From Paraburkholderia monticola (lineage in GTDB: Bacteria > Pseudomonadota > Gammaproteobacteria > Burkholderiales > Burkholderiaceae), in the NCBI RefSeq assembly GCF_001580545.1, contig NZ_LRBG01000039.1, forward strand, positions 682,001-746,000: 64,000 nucleotides of DNA. The letters are read 5' to 3'. The stretch's first letter is position 1. Each line of letters opens with the position of its first letter. The notes beneath the pieces were generated by a model. The model did no database searches. It was not told where the DNA came from and saw only the letters and a list, made by a program, of their open reading frames with translations. Of this stretch, positions 8,737 to 17,612 are shown in pieces. A program made the position numbers and the translations under genes.

Positions 8737-9217
8737 CAGTCGTGGCGAAGATTGGTCGCAATGGTTGATTAGCCGAAACGAAGTCATCCAGCCTGGACAC
8801 CGTGAACATCGATTCGGTATAGCTGTCAGTTCCGCAGCATCGCTGTGGTCTCAGTATTGTCCGATTCCTTAATTCGACGTTTCCCCCTCCCGCCCGGATA
8901 ACCGGCGCGAAAAGCATTTCGACAGCCGGCTAGAAAATAACAACGAGGTATTGGGATTTCGGACCGATCCCATTTTCACTCTGTCCCAAAAATATAGACT
9001 GGAGTCAGTTGAAGAGATCAGCGCAAAGCGATCTGACTCTTCCGGCACTCAGATCAACAGCTATTGACCAGTCATCACTGGCTCTCCGGTGTTGGAGCGC
9101 GCGTCACCGTCACACATCTCCAGCGAGAAATTACTGATCTGCAGGGCAGGATTGATCTCTATTTGGTACGCAGTACTACGTTTATCAACTGACCAACTCT
9201 TGTAAAAGGAACGCATT
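8737..9217. other. Long leader/intergenic region ahead of the adhesin gene
   Basis: No convincing gene. The stretch is clearly AT-richer than its surroundings. It holds a short dyad TGGGAT...ATCCCA followed by TTTT (about 8949-8974) and a second dyad AGTCAG...CTGACT (about 9004-9040). The ribosome site AAAAGGA stands just before the adhesin ATG. These could be parts of a structured 5' leader; no function can be assigned. Confidence 0.4.
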
Positions 9218-11416
9218 ATGAACAAGTCATATGTCAGCATCTGGAATGAGGCGCGTGGATCGTGGGTAGCAGCCTCCGAGAATACGACGGCACGCGGCAA
9301 GCGTAGCAAGGCAAAGGTTTCTGCAGTTGTGGCGACCGCGCTTGTGGCCGCTGCTTCGTTGGCACCGGTCGCACACGCACAGTACAACGCGGGCGGCGGT
9401 AATGCCAAAGGAGCAACTTCCATCGCAATTGGCCAAGGGGCTAAGACTTCTGGAACAAATGACTCCAATATAGCTGTAGGTATGAATGCTGATGCAAGTA
9501 CGTCGACGGCAACCGCATGGAGTGCTACTTCGATCGGTACTAATTCGAAAGCAGCCGGTGATGGCTCTGTCGCGATGGGCGACAGCGCCACCGCCAACGC
9601 GGACAAGGCTACTGCACTTGGCCGCGGTGCGATGGCGAATGCGGTCAATTCGAGCGCAATGGGCGCAGGGGCCCGCGCGATGGCGGCCAATTCGAGCGCA
9701 ATGGGCGCAGGGGCCAACGCGACGGCGGCCAATTCAGTGGCGCTGGGCGCAGGTTCGACGACGACGGCCGATCTGACCACAGCAGGCTACAACCCGGGTT
9801 CGACGACATTGTCGGGTACCGCGGCGGCGGCGAAGGGCGAAGTGTCGGTGGGTTCCGCAGGCAATGAACGTCGCGTGACAAACGTCGCAGCCGGTTCGGC
9901 CGCGACGGATGCGGTGAATGTCAGCCAGTTGGAATCGGAAGCGGCCAAGTCGAACGCGATCGGCGCGGATATGGCGCGGGCACTGGGCGGCGGTGCGACC
10001 TATAACGCGGCCACGGGTGCGATCACCGCGCCGAGCTACAGCGTGGGCGGCACGACGGTCACCAGCGTGGGTGCTGCGATCACCAACATCGACGGACGGG
10101 TAACGACCAACACAGGGGACATCGCAAGGAACAAGGACGACATCACGAACGTGCAGAAACAACTGGCGGAGAGTTCGACTGGTCCGGGTCTGGTGCTGCA
10201 GGACGCGAGCACGGGTGACATCACGGTGGCCAAGGATACCGATGGGACGGTGATGAACATGGCGGGAACGGCGGGCGACCGCGTGGTGACGGGCGTGGCC
10301 AATGGCGCGGTCAATGCAACGAGCGTGGATGCCATCAATGGCAGCCAGTTGCACGCAGTGGCGTCCAGTGCAGCAGCGGGTCTGGGCGGCGGTTCGACGG
10401 TGAACCCGGACGGCACGATCTCGGCGCCGAGCTACAGCGTGGGCGGTAAGACGGTTCATAGCGTGGGCGACGCGGTCACCAACCTCGATGACCGGGTGAC
10501 GCAGAACACCTCGGACATCACCAAGCTGCAGACTCAAGTGGGCGATGTCGGCACGCAACTGTCGGGCGCGGTGCAGTACGACCGTAACGTCGACGGTTCG
10601 GTGAACTTCAATTCGGTCACGCTGGGCGGAGCTCAGAGCGCAGGTCCGGTGGTCCTGACCAATGTGGCAAACGGCGCGAGCCAGTACGACGCGGTGAACT
10701 ACGGCCAGCTGTCGGCGTTGCAGGACCAGGTAACGGATATCAATGGAAAGGTGTCGGATCTCAACACCCAGGTGTCGAATGTTCAGCCGGCAGGCGACAG
10801 CAATGGCGTGGCGGTCAATGCGGCGATGCCAGGTGCTGGCGTGGCCAGTACGCTCGTCGGCGCGGGTGCCGTTGCTTCCGGCGACCACACCGCGGCGATC
10901 GGCGCGAACGCCAGCGCGACAGCGGACAACGCAGTGGCAGTCGGCGCCAACGCCGCGGCGACGGGCGTCAACTCGACGGCAATGGGTACGGGCTCGCAGG
11001 CTACCCATGCGAACTCGGTCGCGTTGGGCCAAGGTTCGGTGACGGACCGCGACAACTCGGTGTCGGTGGGCTCGGTCGGTAACGAACGCCAGATCACCAA
11101 CGTCGCGGCAGGCACGGCGCCCACTGACGCGGTGAACGTGGGTCAGTTGAACAGCGTGCGCAGCGATATGGACGGACTCCGCAAGGACGCAATGGGCGGT
11201 GTCGCGTCGGCGATGGCTATCGCGAACCTGCCGCAGTCAGTCCTGCCAGGGCGGACCATGGTTGCACTGGGCGCCAGCACCTACGGCGGCCAGGCGGGTT
11301 CCGCGCTTGGCGTGTCCTACATGACGCGTGACAGCAAGTGGACGGTCAAGGGTGCCGCCAGCACGAGCACCCGTGGCGAGGTCGGCGCATCGCTCAGCGC
11401 GGGCTTCTATTTTTAA
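9218..11416 (+). CDS. Trimeric autotransporter adhesin (YadA/BpaA-like, type Vc)
   Basis: A 732-residue surface protein. Residues 1-54 form an extended signal peptide (M-N-K-S-Y-V-S-I-W-N start, basic middle, hydrophobic core, A-H-A end). Then come YadA-type head repeats (about 60-190), an N-V-A-A-G-S-A-A-T-D-A-V-N neck, a stalk with two related coiled-coil segments each starting S-Y-S-V-G-G, a second head block (about 540-640), a second neck (N-V-A-A-G-T-A-P-T-D-A-V-N) and a C-terminal beta-barrel anchor ending in F-Y-F. It should trimerise in the outer membrane and mediate adhesion or autoaggregation. It is monocistronic, with hairpins on both sides. Base composition in the first 300 codons is less GC-rich than in the neighbours. 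Confidence 0.93.
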   Translation: MNKSYVSIWNEARGSWVAASENTTARGKRSKAKVSAVVATALVAAASLAPVAHAQYNAGGGNAKGATSIAIGQGAKTSGTNDSNIAVGMNADASTSTATAWSATSIGTNSKAAGDGSVAMGDSATANADKATALGRGAMANAVNSSAMGAGARAMAANSSAMGAGANATAANSVALGAGSTTTADLTTAGYNPGSTTLSGTAAAAKGEVSVGSAGNERRVTNVAAGSAATDAVNVSQLESEAAKSNAIGADMARALGGGATYNAATGAITAPSYSVGGTTVTSVGAAITNIDGRVTTNTGDIARNKDDITNVQKQLAESSTGPGLVLQDASTGDITVAKDTDGTVMNMAGTAGDRVVTGVANGAVNATSVDAINGSQLHAVASSAAAGLGGGSTVNPDGTISAPSYSVGGKTVHSVGDAVTNLDDRVTQNTSDITKLQTQVGDVGTQLSGAVQYDRNVDGSVNFNSVTLGGAQSAGPVVLTNVANGASQYDAVNYGQLSALQDQVTDINGKVSDLNTQVSNVQPAGDSNGVAVNAAMPGAGVASTLVGAGAVASGDHTAAIGANASATADNAVAVGANAAATGVNSTAMGTGSQATHANSVALGQGSVTDRDNSVSVGSVGNERQITNVAAGTAPTDAVNVGQLNSVRSDMDGLRKDAMGGVASAMAIANLPQSVLPGRTMVALGASTYGGQAGSALGVSYMTRDSKWTVKGAASTSTRGEVGASLSAGFYF
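9641..9766 (+). repeat. Three tandem 42-bp repeats in the adhesin head
   Basis: Units start at 9641, 9683 and 9725, spaced exactly 42 bases, each starting GCGG(T/C)CAATTC. The first two are nearly identical at DNA level. Each encodes one 14-residue YadA head motif (N-S-S-A-M-G-A-G-A type). Such repeats can change in number by slippage or recombination. Confidence 0.85.
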
Positions 11417-11513
11417 GCAGTCGTTTCCCGGCCGGGCATGCAGCCGGGACGGTTCGCGGAAAGCACGCATCGGATGTTCTGATGCGTCAGACTGATCACA
11501 AAGTACCCCCAAC

Positions 11514-11536
11514 GCCCGGCCACGCGCCGGGCTTTG
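11514..11536 (+). terminator. Likely terminator downstream of the adhesin gene
   Basis: GCCCGGC / GCCGGGC with a five-base loop is followed by TTTG, about 100 bases after the adhesin stop. A second GC-rich hairpin (CCCGGC...GCCGGG, near 11428-11449) lies closer to the stop. The U tract is short, so efficiency is uncertain. Confidence 0.6.
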
Positions 11537-11573
11537 TCATTTCATGAGCATCATGCTCAGGAGACCAACGCCC

Positions 11574-11711
11574 ATGCAGCACCAACTCGAGATGGTGACG
11601 ATGGTGACGCTCGAGGAAACCGTGCTGAAGGACCACATGCCGCGCAAGATCGACGCGGCGGTAAAATCGCGCATGGCGATTGCGCCGCTTAAAAGGTGGA
11701 AGTTTGACTGA
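11574..11711 (+). pseudogene. N-terminal remnant of an IS1182-like transposase
   Basis: A 45-codon frame whose first 30 residues, with Q-L-E-M-V-T near the start and then V-T-L-E-E-T-V-L-K-D-H and R-K-I-D-A-A-V, resemble the start of IS1182-family transposases (typically Q-x-E-M-V-x-L-E-x-L-V-P-x-D-H-L-x-R-K-I-D). The similarity stops after about 30 codons and the frame runs out inside the start of polB. No terminal inverted repeats or target duplications are visible. The identification is from recalled family sequence, so it should be checked. Confidence 0.55.
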
Positions 11712-14088
11712 GTTCGAGCAGGGTTTCATTTTGACCCGACATTGGCGGGACACTCCGGCCGGCACGGAAATCGAGTTCTGGCTGGCTACGGACAGCGGAC
11801 CGCGCCACCTGCGCCTGCGCCCTCAGCCGTCCGTCGCCTTCATTCCGGCTGAACATGGCGAGCGCGCGGAAGCGATCCTGCGCCGCGACGCGCCGCTCGA
11901 TCTGCGCCCGCTCGAATTGCGTGACTTCCAGCATCGGCCGGTCAGCGGGCTTTATTGTCCGCAATACCGGCAATTGAAGGGATTCGAAAAACGCCTGCGG
12001 GAAGGCGGCGTCGATATCTACGAAGCCGATATCCAGCCGCCCGAGCGTTACATGATGGAGCGCTTCATCACCGCGCCCGTGTGGTTCAGCGGCGAGCCGC
12101 AGCACAAGGGCCCGTGGCTCGATGGCGAACTCAAACCGGCCAACGAATATCGTCCGCCGTTGAAGCTCGTGTCGCTCGACATCGAAACGAGCGCGCATGC
12201 CGAGCTGTATTCGATCGCACTCGAAGGCTGCGGCGAGCGCCAGGTCTATATGCTCGGACCGCCAAATGGCAACCACGCCGAGGATACCGACGCAGGCGCT
12301 CTCGACTTCAAGCTCGAATACTGCGAAACCCGTGCACAGTTGCTCGAAAAGCTGATCGCGTGGATGGAGCGACACGATCCCGATGCGATCATCGGCTGGA
12401 ATCTCGTGCAGTTCGATCTGAAGGTACTGCAACAGCATGCCGAGCAGTACCGGGTGCCGCTGCGCATCGGCCGCGGCGGCGCGGTGATGGAGTGGCGCGA
12501 GCACGGCGTCACGCGCAATCATTTTTTTGCGGGTGTGGCGGGACGTTGGGTCATCGACGGCATCGAGGCCTTGCGTTCGGCGACGTGGAGCTTCCCGTCG
12601 TTCAGCCTCGAATACGTGTCGCGCTCGGTGCTGGGCGAAGGCAAGGCGATCGACAATCCCTACCAGCGCATGGACGAAATCCAGCGCCGCTTCGACGAAG
12701 ACAAGCCCGCGCTCGCGCGCTACAACCTGAAGGACTGCGAGCTCGTCACGCGCATCTTCGCGAAAACCGAACTGCTGCCGTTCCTGCTCGAACGCGCGAC
12801 CGTGACCGGCCTGCCCGCCGATCGCAGCGGCGGCTCGGTCGCGGCGTTCACGCATCTGTACATGCCGCGCATGCATCGGCAAGGCTATGTCGCGCCGAAT
12901 CTCGGCGACGTGGCCGGCGCGGCGAGTCCCGGCGGCTTCGTGATGGATTCGCGGCCAGGCCTCTACGATTCGGTGCTCGTGCTCGACTACAAGAGCCTGT
13001 ATCCATCGATCATCCGCACGTTTCTGATCGACCCGCTCGGTCTCGTCGAAGGCATGCTGCATCCCGACGACGCGCATTCGGTACCCGGCTTTCTCGGCGC
13101 GCGTTTCTCGCGCACGCGACATTGTTTGCCATCGATCGTCGCGCAGGTGTGGCAGGCGCGCGAAGCGGCCAAGCGCGAGCAGAACAAGCCGCTGTCGCAG
13201 GCGCTGAAGATCATCATGAACGCGTTTTATGGCGTGCTCGGCTCGACCGGCTGCCGCTTCTTCGATCCGCGGCTCGCGTCGTCGATCACGATGCGCGGCC
13301 ACGAGATCATGCACACGACGCGCGAACTGATCGAGGCGCAAGGCTACGAAGTGATCTACGGCGACACCGATTCCACCTTCGTGTGGCTCAAACACGCGCA
13401 TGGCGAGGAAGACGCCGCGCGCATCGGCCGCGCCCTCGTCGAGCATATCAACGCGGTGTGGCGGCAGAAGCTGCAGGCGCGCTTCGGCATCGACAGCGCG
13501 CTGGAACTGCAATTCGAGCGGCACTATCGGCGCTTTTTCATGCCGACGGTGCGCGGCGCCGAGGAAGGCAGCAAGAAACGCTACGCAGGTCTAACCGTCT
13601 TGCCGGATGGCCGCGAGGATGTGGTCTACAAAGGGCTCGAAACCGTGCGCACCGATTGGACGCCGCTTGCGCAGCAGTTTCAGCAGGAACTCTACCGGCG
13701 TATCTTCAAGCGGCAACCCTATCAGGATTACGTGCGCGACTATGTGCGCGATACGCTCGCGGGCCGGCTCGACGATCAGCTCGTCTATCGCAAGCAGTTG
13801 CGCAGACCGATCGATGCTTACGAGCGCAACGTGCCGCCCCATGTGCGCGCGGCACGCGTCGCCGATGAGTTCAATCGCCAGCAGGGACGTCCGCTGCAAT
13901 ATCAGAACGGCGGCTGGATCAGCTACGTGATGACGGTGGCCGGCCCCGAGCCGCTCGAAACGCTGCGCTCGGCGATCGACTACGAGCACTATCTGACGCG
14001 CCAATTGCAGCCGGTGGCCGATGCGATTCTGCCTTTACTGCGCGACGATTTCACGACGCTGATGTCGGGGCAGAAACAGTTGTTCTAA
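11704..14088 (+). CDS. polB: DNA polymerase II (family B)
   Basis: About 794 residues, the length expected for PolB. The 3'-5' exonuclease site D-I-E-T-S, polymerase motif A (S-L-Y-P-S-I-I), motif B (K-I-I-M-N-A-F-Y-G) and motif C (Y-G-D-T-D-S-T) are all intact. It is a damage-tolerant repair polymerase acting on stalled forks. I place the start at the TTG at 11704 (M-T-E-F-E-Q-G-F), because AAAGGTGGA lies seven bases upstream and because the protein then starts where E. coli-type PolB alignments begin; an upstream TTG at 11680 is also open. Transposase remnant sequence lies directly in front, so the native promoter may have been replaced. No LexA box was recognised. Confidence 0.93.
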   Translation: MTEFEQGFILTRHWRDTPAGTEIEFWLATDSGPRHLRLRPQPSVAFIPAEHGERAEAILRRDAPLDLRPLELRDFQHRPVSGLYCPQYRQLKGFEKRLREGGVDIYEADIQPPERYMMERFITAPVWFSGEPQHKGPWLDGELKPANEYRPPLKLVSLDIETSAHAELYSIALEGCGERQVYMLGPPNGNHAEDTDAGALDFKLEYCETRAQLLEKLIAWMERHDPDAIIGWNLVQFDLKVLQQHAEQYRVPLRIGRGGAVMEWREHGVTRNHFFAGVAGRWVIDGIEALRSATWSFPSFSLEYVSRSVLGEGKAIDNPYQRMDEIQRRFDEDKPALARYNLKDCELVTRIFAKTELLPFLLERATVTGLPADRSGGSVAAFTHLYMPRMHRQGYVAPNLGDVAGAASPGGFVMDSRPGLYDSVLVLDYKSLYPSIIRTFLIDPLGLVEGMLHPDDAHSVPGFLGARFSRTRHCLPSIVAQVWQAREAAKREQNKPLSQALKIIMNAFYGVLGSTGCRFFDPRLASSITMRGHEIMHTTRELIEAQGYEVIYGDTDSTFVWLKHAHGEEDAARIGRALVEHINAVWRQKLQARFGIDSALELQFERHYRRFFMPTVRGAEEGSKKRYAGLTVLPDGREDVVYKGLETVRTDWTPLAQQFQQELYRRIFKRQPYQDYVRDYVRDTLAGRLDDQLVYRKQLRRPIDAYERNVPPHVRAARVADEFNRQQGRPLQYQNGGWISYVMTVAGPEPLETLRSAIDYEHYLTRQLQPVADAILPLLRDDFTTLMSGQKQLF

Positions 14089-14216
14089 GCCTGGAGGCGC
14101 CTGGTAGCCCCGCTAGTTGAATCCGCTGCTGTCTCGTCCTATAAAGATGAGGCACACGATCCCACACCCACTGTATCGTGCAAGGCTGGTGTCCAAACGG
14201 AAGCCCGGAGACTCGC

Positions 14217-16064
14217 ATGAAGAGGGCATTAGTCGCGATTGGCGTCAACAGGACCGCTAGCGTGTTCCCGCCTCTCAATGCGGCAGCGCAAGGTGCGATC
14301 CAGATGGCCGACTGGGGTGCACAGCAAGGCTTCGATGTGACGCTGCTGCACGACGGCGACGGTCATCGGGTCTCGATTTCCGATGTCTTCGCTGCCGTCA
14401 ACGCGGTAGTCACCGCCAAGATCTATTCGCAACTCGTTGTCTACTTCTCCGGACACGGAATCCTGTTGTCACCGGATGCTGAAGTCTGGCTGCTGTCCGG
14501 TGCGATAGCCAATCCCAACGAAGCGATCAATGTCAGCGGTTCGATCGTGGCGGCAAGGGCCAGCGCGATCCCGCACATCGTCGTCGTGTCCGACGCTTGC
14601 CGTTCGATGCCGGCGAACTTCCGTCTCGGCCTGGTTTCCCCGGGGCTGATCTTCCCCGCAGCCAACCCCAGGGCCCCCATGCCCGAGGTCGACGTGTTCT
14701 ATGCGACGCTACCCGGCGACCCGGCACTAGAGGTGCCGCCTGATGAGGCCGAGAAGTCGTTTCGAGGGCTCCTTACCAGTTGCATGCTCAAAGCGCTGTC
14801 AGGGGTGCCCGCGACGCTGATCGAACAAACGAACGATGCGGGAACGGTACGACGTGTCATCGCCTCGAGATCGCTAAAGATCCACCTGGCGAGAGCGGTT
14901 CCGGATGCCGCATCGGCTGTGTCGATCGCCTTGAGGCAAGATCCGGACGCTCGAGTCGAGTCCGCACTGCCGAAGTATCTGGCCGAGGTGACGGCAAGCC
15001 AGCTTGACTCCGAGCCCCCGATCAATGGCCTGGCACTGCTTCAGGTAGATATCGCACCATTGAGCTACCGCCTCGCACACTCCTGGGAGTCGGCGGTATC
15101 GCGGCTACGGATAGACAAATGGACGCAGTTGGGGACGCCTCATCTCGGACTGAGAGACAGCGTGCTGATAGACGACCTGGATGCGCTTTCTGAAGCCGGC
15201 AGGCCCGAGCAACCCAGGCTCGAGGTTCCGGACATTGGAAACGTGAAACAGTCCGTCAAGCTGATTCTGACATCAGCCAGGCGCAGTTCCGACAAGACCC
15301 GAACGGGCTTTAGCGTCTATGGAACATCGGTCCGGTATGTCAGATCAACTGGCTCAGACTCCCGCTGCGAAGTCTGGGAAGAAAACGGTGCGTCTCAGGT
15401 CAGCGTCGAGTCCGAGTACTTGCGCGATTCACCCTATGCACCTCAAGCCGCCTTGCTGAGATTTGCCGATGGCTCGGGAATGGTGCTCTCCGTGCTGCCC
15501 TGCTTCATCGGTTCCGTAGTGATTGAGCGTGGACGCGTCGTCACGGTCAACTATGCGCCGGCCAGAGGGACCGACATTCATCGCGAGTATAGAGAGCTTG
15601 CACCGGACATCAATAAACGACGCGCGTTCGTCGCTATTGCCGCCAAGCATGGGAGTTTCCGGCTCGACCAGGAAGCGGCCGAAGGGACCGCTTCCTATCT
15701 TCGATCCATGAAGAAATTCGATCCCACGCTGGGACTGTACGCGGCGTATGCGTATGTACAGGCAGGTAAGGATGAAGGCGTCCTGTCGATCTTCGACTAC
15801 ATGCGAATGGAGCCTGAGCCGATTTTCTTCGACGTTGCGATGCTGGCCGCCCAGCGAAACAGAAAATTGCCGCAGTCGCTCGACTTCGCGCCGTGGATGC
15901 CCCTGCTCACGCAGGGCTGGCTGTTGCTCGGCGCATTTGAGAAACGCATGCCGGACGTGCTGAAAGTGGCGCGCAAGCACCTCATCCCGGGACTATGGAC
16001 CACGTTTTCCGCCGAGGGGATGAACGTACTCGAGGAAGCAATGTTCGGAGGAGTCGGACCATGA
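14217..16064 (+). CDS. Caspase-like (peptidase C14) protein with unknown C-terminal region
   Basis: A 615-residue protein. The N-terminal 200 residues are a caspase/metacaspase-type fold: K-R-A-L-V-A-I-G-V at the start, the catalytic His80 in V-V-Y-F-S-G-H-G and the catalytic Cys128 in V-V-V-S-D-A-C-R-S. The remaining about 400 residues have no motif I recognise; they may be a sensing or substrate-binding part. No signal peptide or membrane segment, so cytosolic. GGAG lies six bases before the ATG at 14217. It overlaps the next gene by ATGA, so the two are coupled. Codon use includes more AGA/AGG/ATA/GGA than the flanking genes, which suggests acquisition. A conflict or defence role is inferred from the family, not shown. 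Confidence 0.85.
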   Translation: MKRALVAIGVNRTASVFPPLNAAAQGAIQMADWGAQQGFDVTLLHDGDGHRVSISDVFAAVNAVVTAKIYSQLVVYFSGHGILLSPDAEVWLLSGAIANPNEAINVSGSIVAARASAIPHIVVVSDACRSMPANFRLGLVSPGLIFPAANPRAPMPEVDVFYATLPGDPALEVPPDEAEKSFRGLLTSCMLKALSGVPATLIEQTNDAGTVRRVIASRSLKIHLARAVPDAASAVSIALRQDPDARVESALPKYLAEVTASQLDSEPPINGLALLQVDIAPLSYRLAHSWESAVSRLRIDKWTQLGTPHLGLRDSVLIDDLDALSEAGRPEQPRLEVPDIGNVKQSVKLILTSARRSSDKTRTGFSVYGTSVRYVRSTGSDSRCEVWEENGASQVSVESEYLRDSPYAPQAALLRFADGSGMVLSVLPCFIGSVVIERGRVVTVNYAPARGTDIHREYRELAPDINKRRAFVAIAAKHGSFRLDQEAAEGTASYLRSMKKFDPTLGLYAAYAYVQAGKDEGVLSIFDYMRMEPEPIFFDVAMLAAQRNRKLPQSLDFAPWMPLLTQGWLLLGAFEKRMPDVLKVARKHLIPGLWTTFSAEGMNVLEEAMFGGVGP

Positions 16065-16930
16065 AGCTCATATTCATCCACGGACGCGACCAGCAAGGCA
16101 AGGACGCAGCTCAACTCCAGAGGATCTGGGAAGAAGCCTTCGACTGTGGACTCGATAAGGCCGGCCTCCCCAGACCCGAACGCCTCGCTGTCCGATTTCC
16201 GTACTACGGCGATGCGCTCGATCATCTCGTCAAGCAGTTGGACGAACCCCTGCTCGCCGATATCAAGGGTAAAGGAATCAAACCCGATACGCCTGAAGCC
16301 GAGTTTCGCGGGCAACTTCTGACCGAGATCGCGGCGAATGCCGCTATCCCGGACGCGGAGATTGCCGCAAGCGCGGGGCTATCCGTTCAGGAGAAAGGGC
16401 CGCTGAACTGGGCATGGGTGCACGCGATCTTGCGCACGCTAGACAAGGAGTCCCCGTTCGGAGATGCAGTGCTGGACAGCTTCACTCGGGATGTCTACGT
16501 CTACCTCACCTACCCCGCGGTTTCAAGGCAGATCGACGCCATCGTCGCGAAGACCATTCCCGTGGGCGAGCCATGCGTCGTGGTCGCGCATTCTCTTGGA
16601 ACGATCGTCGCCTATCGGGTCCTGTCGGAGCTCGCGCAAACCGTTGATGTGCGCGGTCTCGTCACGGTTGGCTCGCCGCTAGGATTGACGAGTGTTCGAG
16701 ACCATCTGCCCGTGCCGCTCGCGAGGCCCGCCGGCGTGAAGAACTGGCAGAACGCGTTCGACAAACGCGACGTAGTCGCTCTTCTGCCGCTTGACGGATC
16801 AACGTGGAGCATTCAGCCGCCCATCGAGAATTTCGGCGACGTCGACAACTTCACTGACAACCGCCATGGAATCAGCGGCTACCTCGATGATGCAACCGTA
16901 GCTCGATGGGTGGCCAGGTCGCTTGTCTGA
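16061..16930 (+). CDS. Alpha/beta hydrolase partner of the caspase-like protein
   Basis: A 289-residue serine hydrolase. The start M-K-L-I-F-I-H-G-R-D gives the oxyanion H-G motif, the nucleophile Ser178 is in V-V-A-H-S-L-G-T, and Asp237 (D-K-R-D-V-V) and His269 (N-R-H-G-I-S-G-Y-L) complete a plausible triad. It has no signal peptide and so would act in the cytoplasm; a lipase, esterase or thioesterase activity is possible. GGAGGAG stands seven bases before the ATG, inside the end of the caspase-like gene, and the start overlaps that gene's stop. This tight coupling implies one complex or one pathway. It ends the cassette; the mgtA leader region follows on the same strand. Confidence 0.85.
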   Translation: MKLIFIHGRDQQGKDAAQLQRIWEEAFDCGLDKAGLPRPERLAVRFPYYGDALDHLVKQLDEPLLADIKGKGIKPDTPEAEFRGQLLTEIAANAAIPDAEIAASAGLSVQEKGPLNWAWVHAILRTLDKESPFGDAVLDSFTRDVYVYLTYPAVSRQIDAIVAKTIPVGEPCVVVAHSLGTIVAYRVLSELAQTVDVRGLVTVGSPLGLTSVRDHLPVPLARPAGVKNWQNAFDKRDVVALLPLDGSTWSIQPPIENFGDVDNFTDNRHGISGYLDDATVARWVARSLV

Positions 16931-17090
16931 GCGCGTACGACCGGTTTCATTCCCTGGCCAGGTCAAGACCAGTCTGATTTCTTGTCGAACCGTAACACCA
17001 TCTTTACGCCGAAACCGTACGTGACAGTCCATTCCCGGACGCATCCAATTTTCAACGTACGACGTTAATCCGCAGAGCTAAGTTTTAAGG

Positions 17091-17120
17091 TTGACGTGTC
17101 CCTTAACGACCGATTAGAAT
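17091..17120 (+). promoter_or_regulatory. Candidate sigma-70 promoter for the mgtA leader transcript
   Basis: TTGACG and TAGAAT are separated by 18 bases. The spot is in the middle of the non-coding stretch after the hydrolase gene and about 840 bases ahead of mgtA, just before a run of RNA hairpins. I could not identify a PhoP box with confidence. Confidence 0.45.
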
Positions 17121-17180
17121 CCGTCCGTCTTTACTAAAGGGGCCTTGCCTTGGACAGTTGTAGTAGTCGATCTTCGAACA

Positions 17181-17247
17181 GTTTGATTGCCTGACAGGCA
17201 GAACGTCCGCTAGCCTCATTCAGCCACCGTTCTGCCCGCAGGCAAAC
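17181..17247 (+). promoter_or_regulatory. Large leader-RNA hairpin 1 upstream of mgtA
   Basis: GGCAGAACG (17197-17205) pairs perfectly with CGTTCTGCC (17228-17236), and the helix continues outward with CCTG/CAGG and GTTTG/CAAAC across small bulges. It is not followed by a T run, so it looks like a structural or regulatory element of the leader rather than a terminator. Confidence 0.55.
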
Positions 17248-17343
17248 GGTGCGCGTCGTAGTACTTCCTGTATCACCACTCCCGCGCCCTCCATTTCAGC
17301 ACCGCATCGGACTGCTTGATTTCGTTCGTCCGTACGGTCCGTT

Positions 17344-17402
17344 TCCCGAGCCCCCCTCGGGACCATCCTCGCATGCGCCCGCAGGTTTATCCCTGCGGGC
17401 GC
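17344..17402 (+). promoter_or_regulatory. Two consecutive leader-RNA hairpins just before the 17-codon ORF
   Basis: The first is TCCCGAG / CTCGGGA (17344-17362, loop of five). The second is an uninterrupted 11-base-pair stem GCGCCCGCAGG / CCTGCGGGCGC (17375-17402, loop of six). Neither has a T run. They end 45 bases before the ATG of the short leader ORF. Confidence 0.6.
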
Positions 17403-17446
17403 AGGTGAAGACACGTCCGTGCACAACTCACGGAAAAGGAGATGTG

Positions 17447-17500
17447 ATGCCCGACAGTGAAATATGGCCTTTACGCCACTCACGTTTTTACTTTGCCTGA
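17447..17500 (+). CDS. Candidate 17-residue leader peptide upstream of mgtA
   Basis: ATG at 17447 is preceded by AAAAGGAG at the right distance, one of the best ribosome sites in this region. The peptide reads M-P-D-S-E-I-W-P-L-R-H-S-R-F-Y-F-A and then stops. A Pro/Asp/Glu-rich start right after Met is the kind of sequence that destabilises translating ribosomes when Mg2+ is low, as described for Salmonella and E. coli MgtL. It sits in the long structured leader ahead of an mgtA gene. The role as a Mg2+-sensing leader peptide is inference from composition and position. Confidence 0.55.
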   Translation: MPDSEIWPLRHSRFYFA

Positions 17501-17612
17501 TGGATGCCTGCATGCGTTCACCGTCATTTGCCTGACTGTCTGAGCGTTGCGCCGCAGGTGTTCCGGCGACCTCAAACCATAGGTCGGGCTCTGGCCCGAA
17601 CGGAGAATCCGC

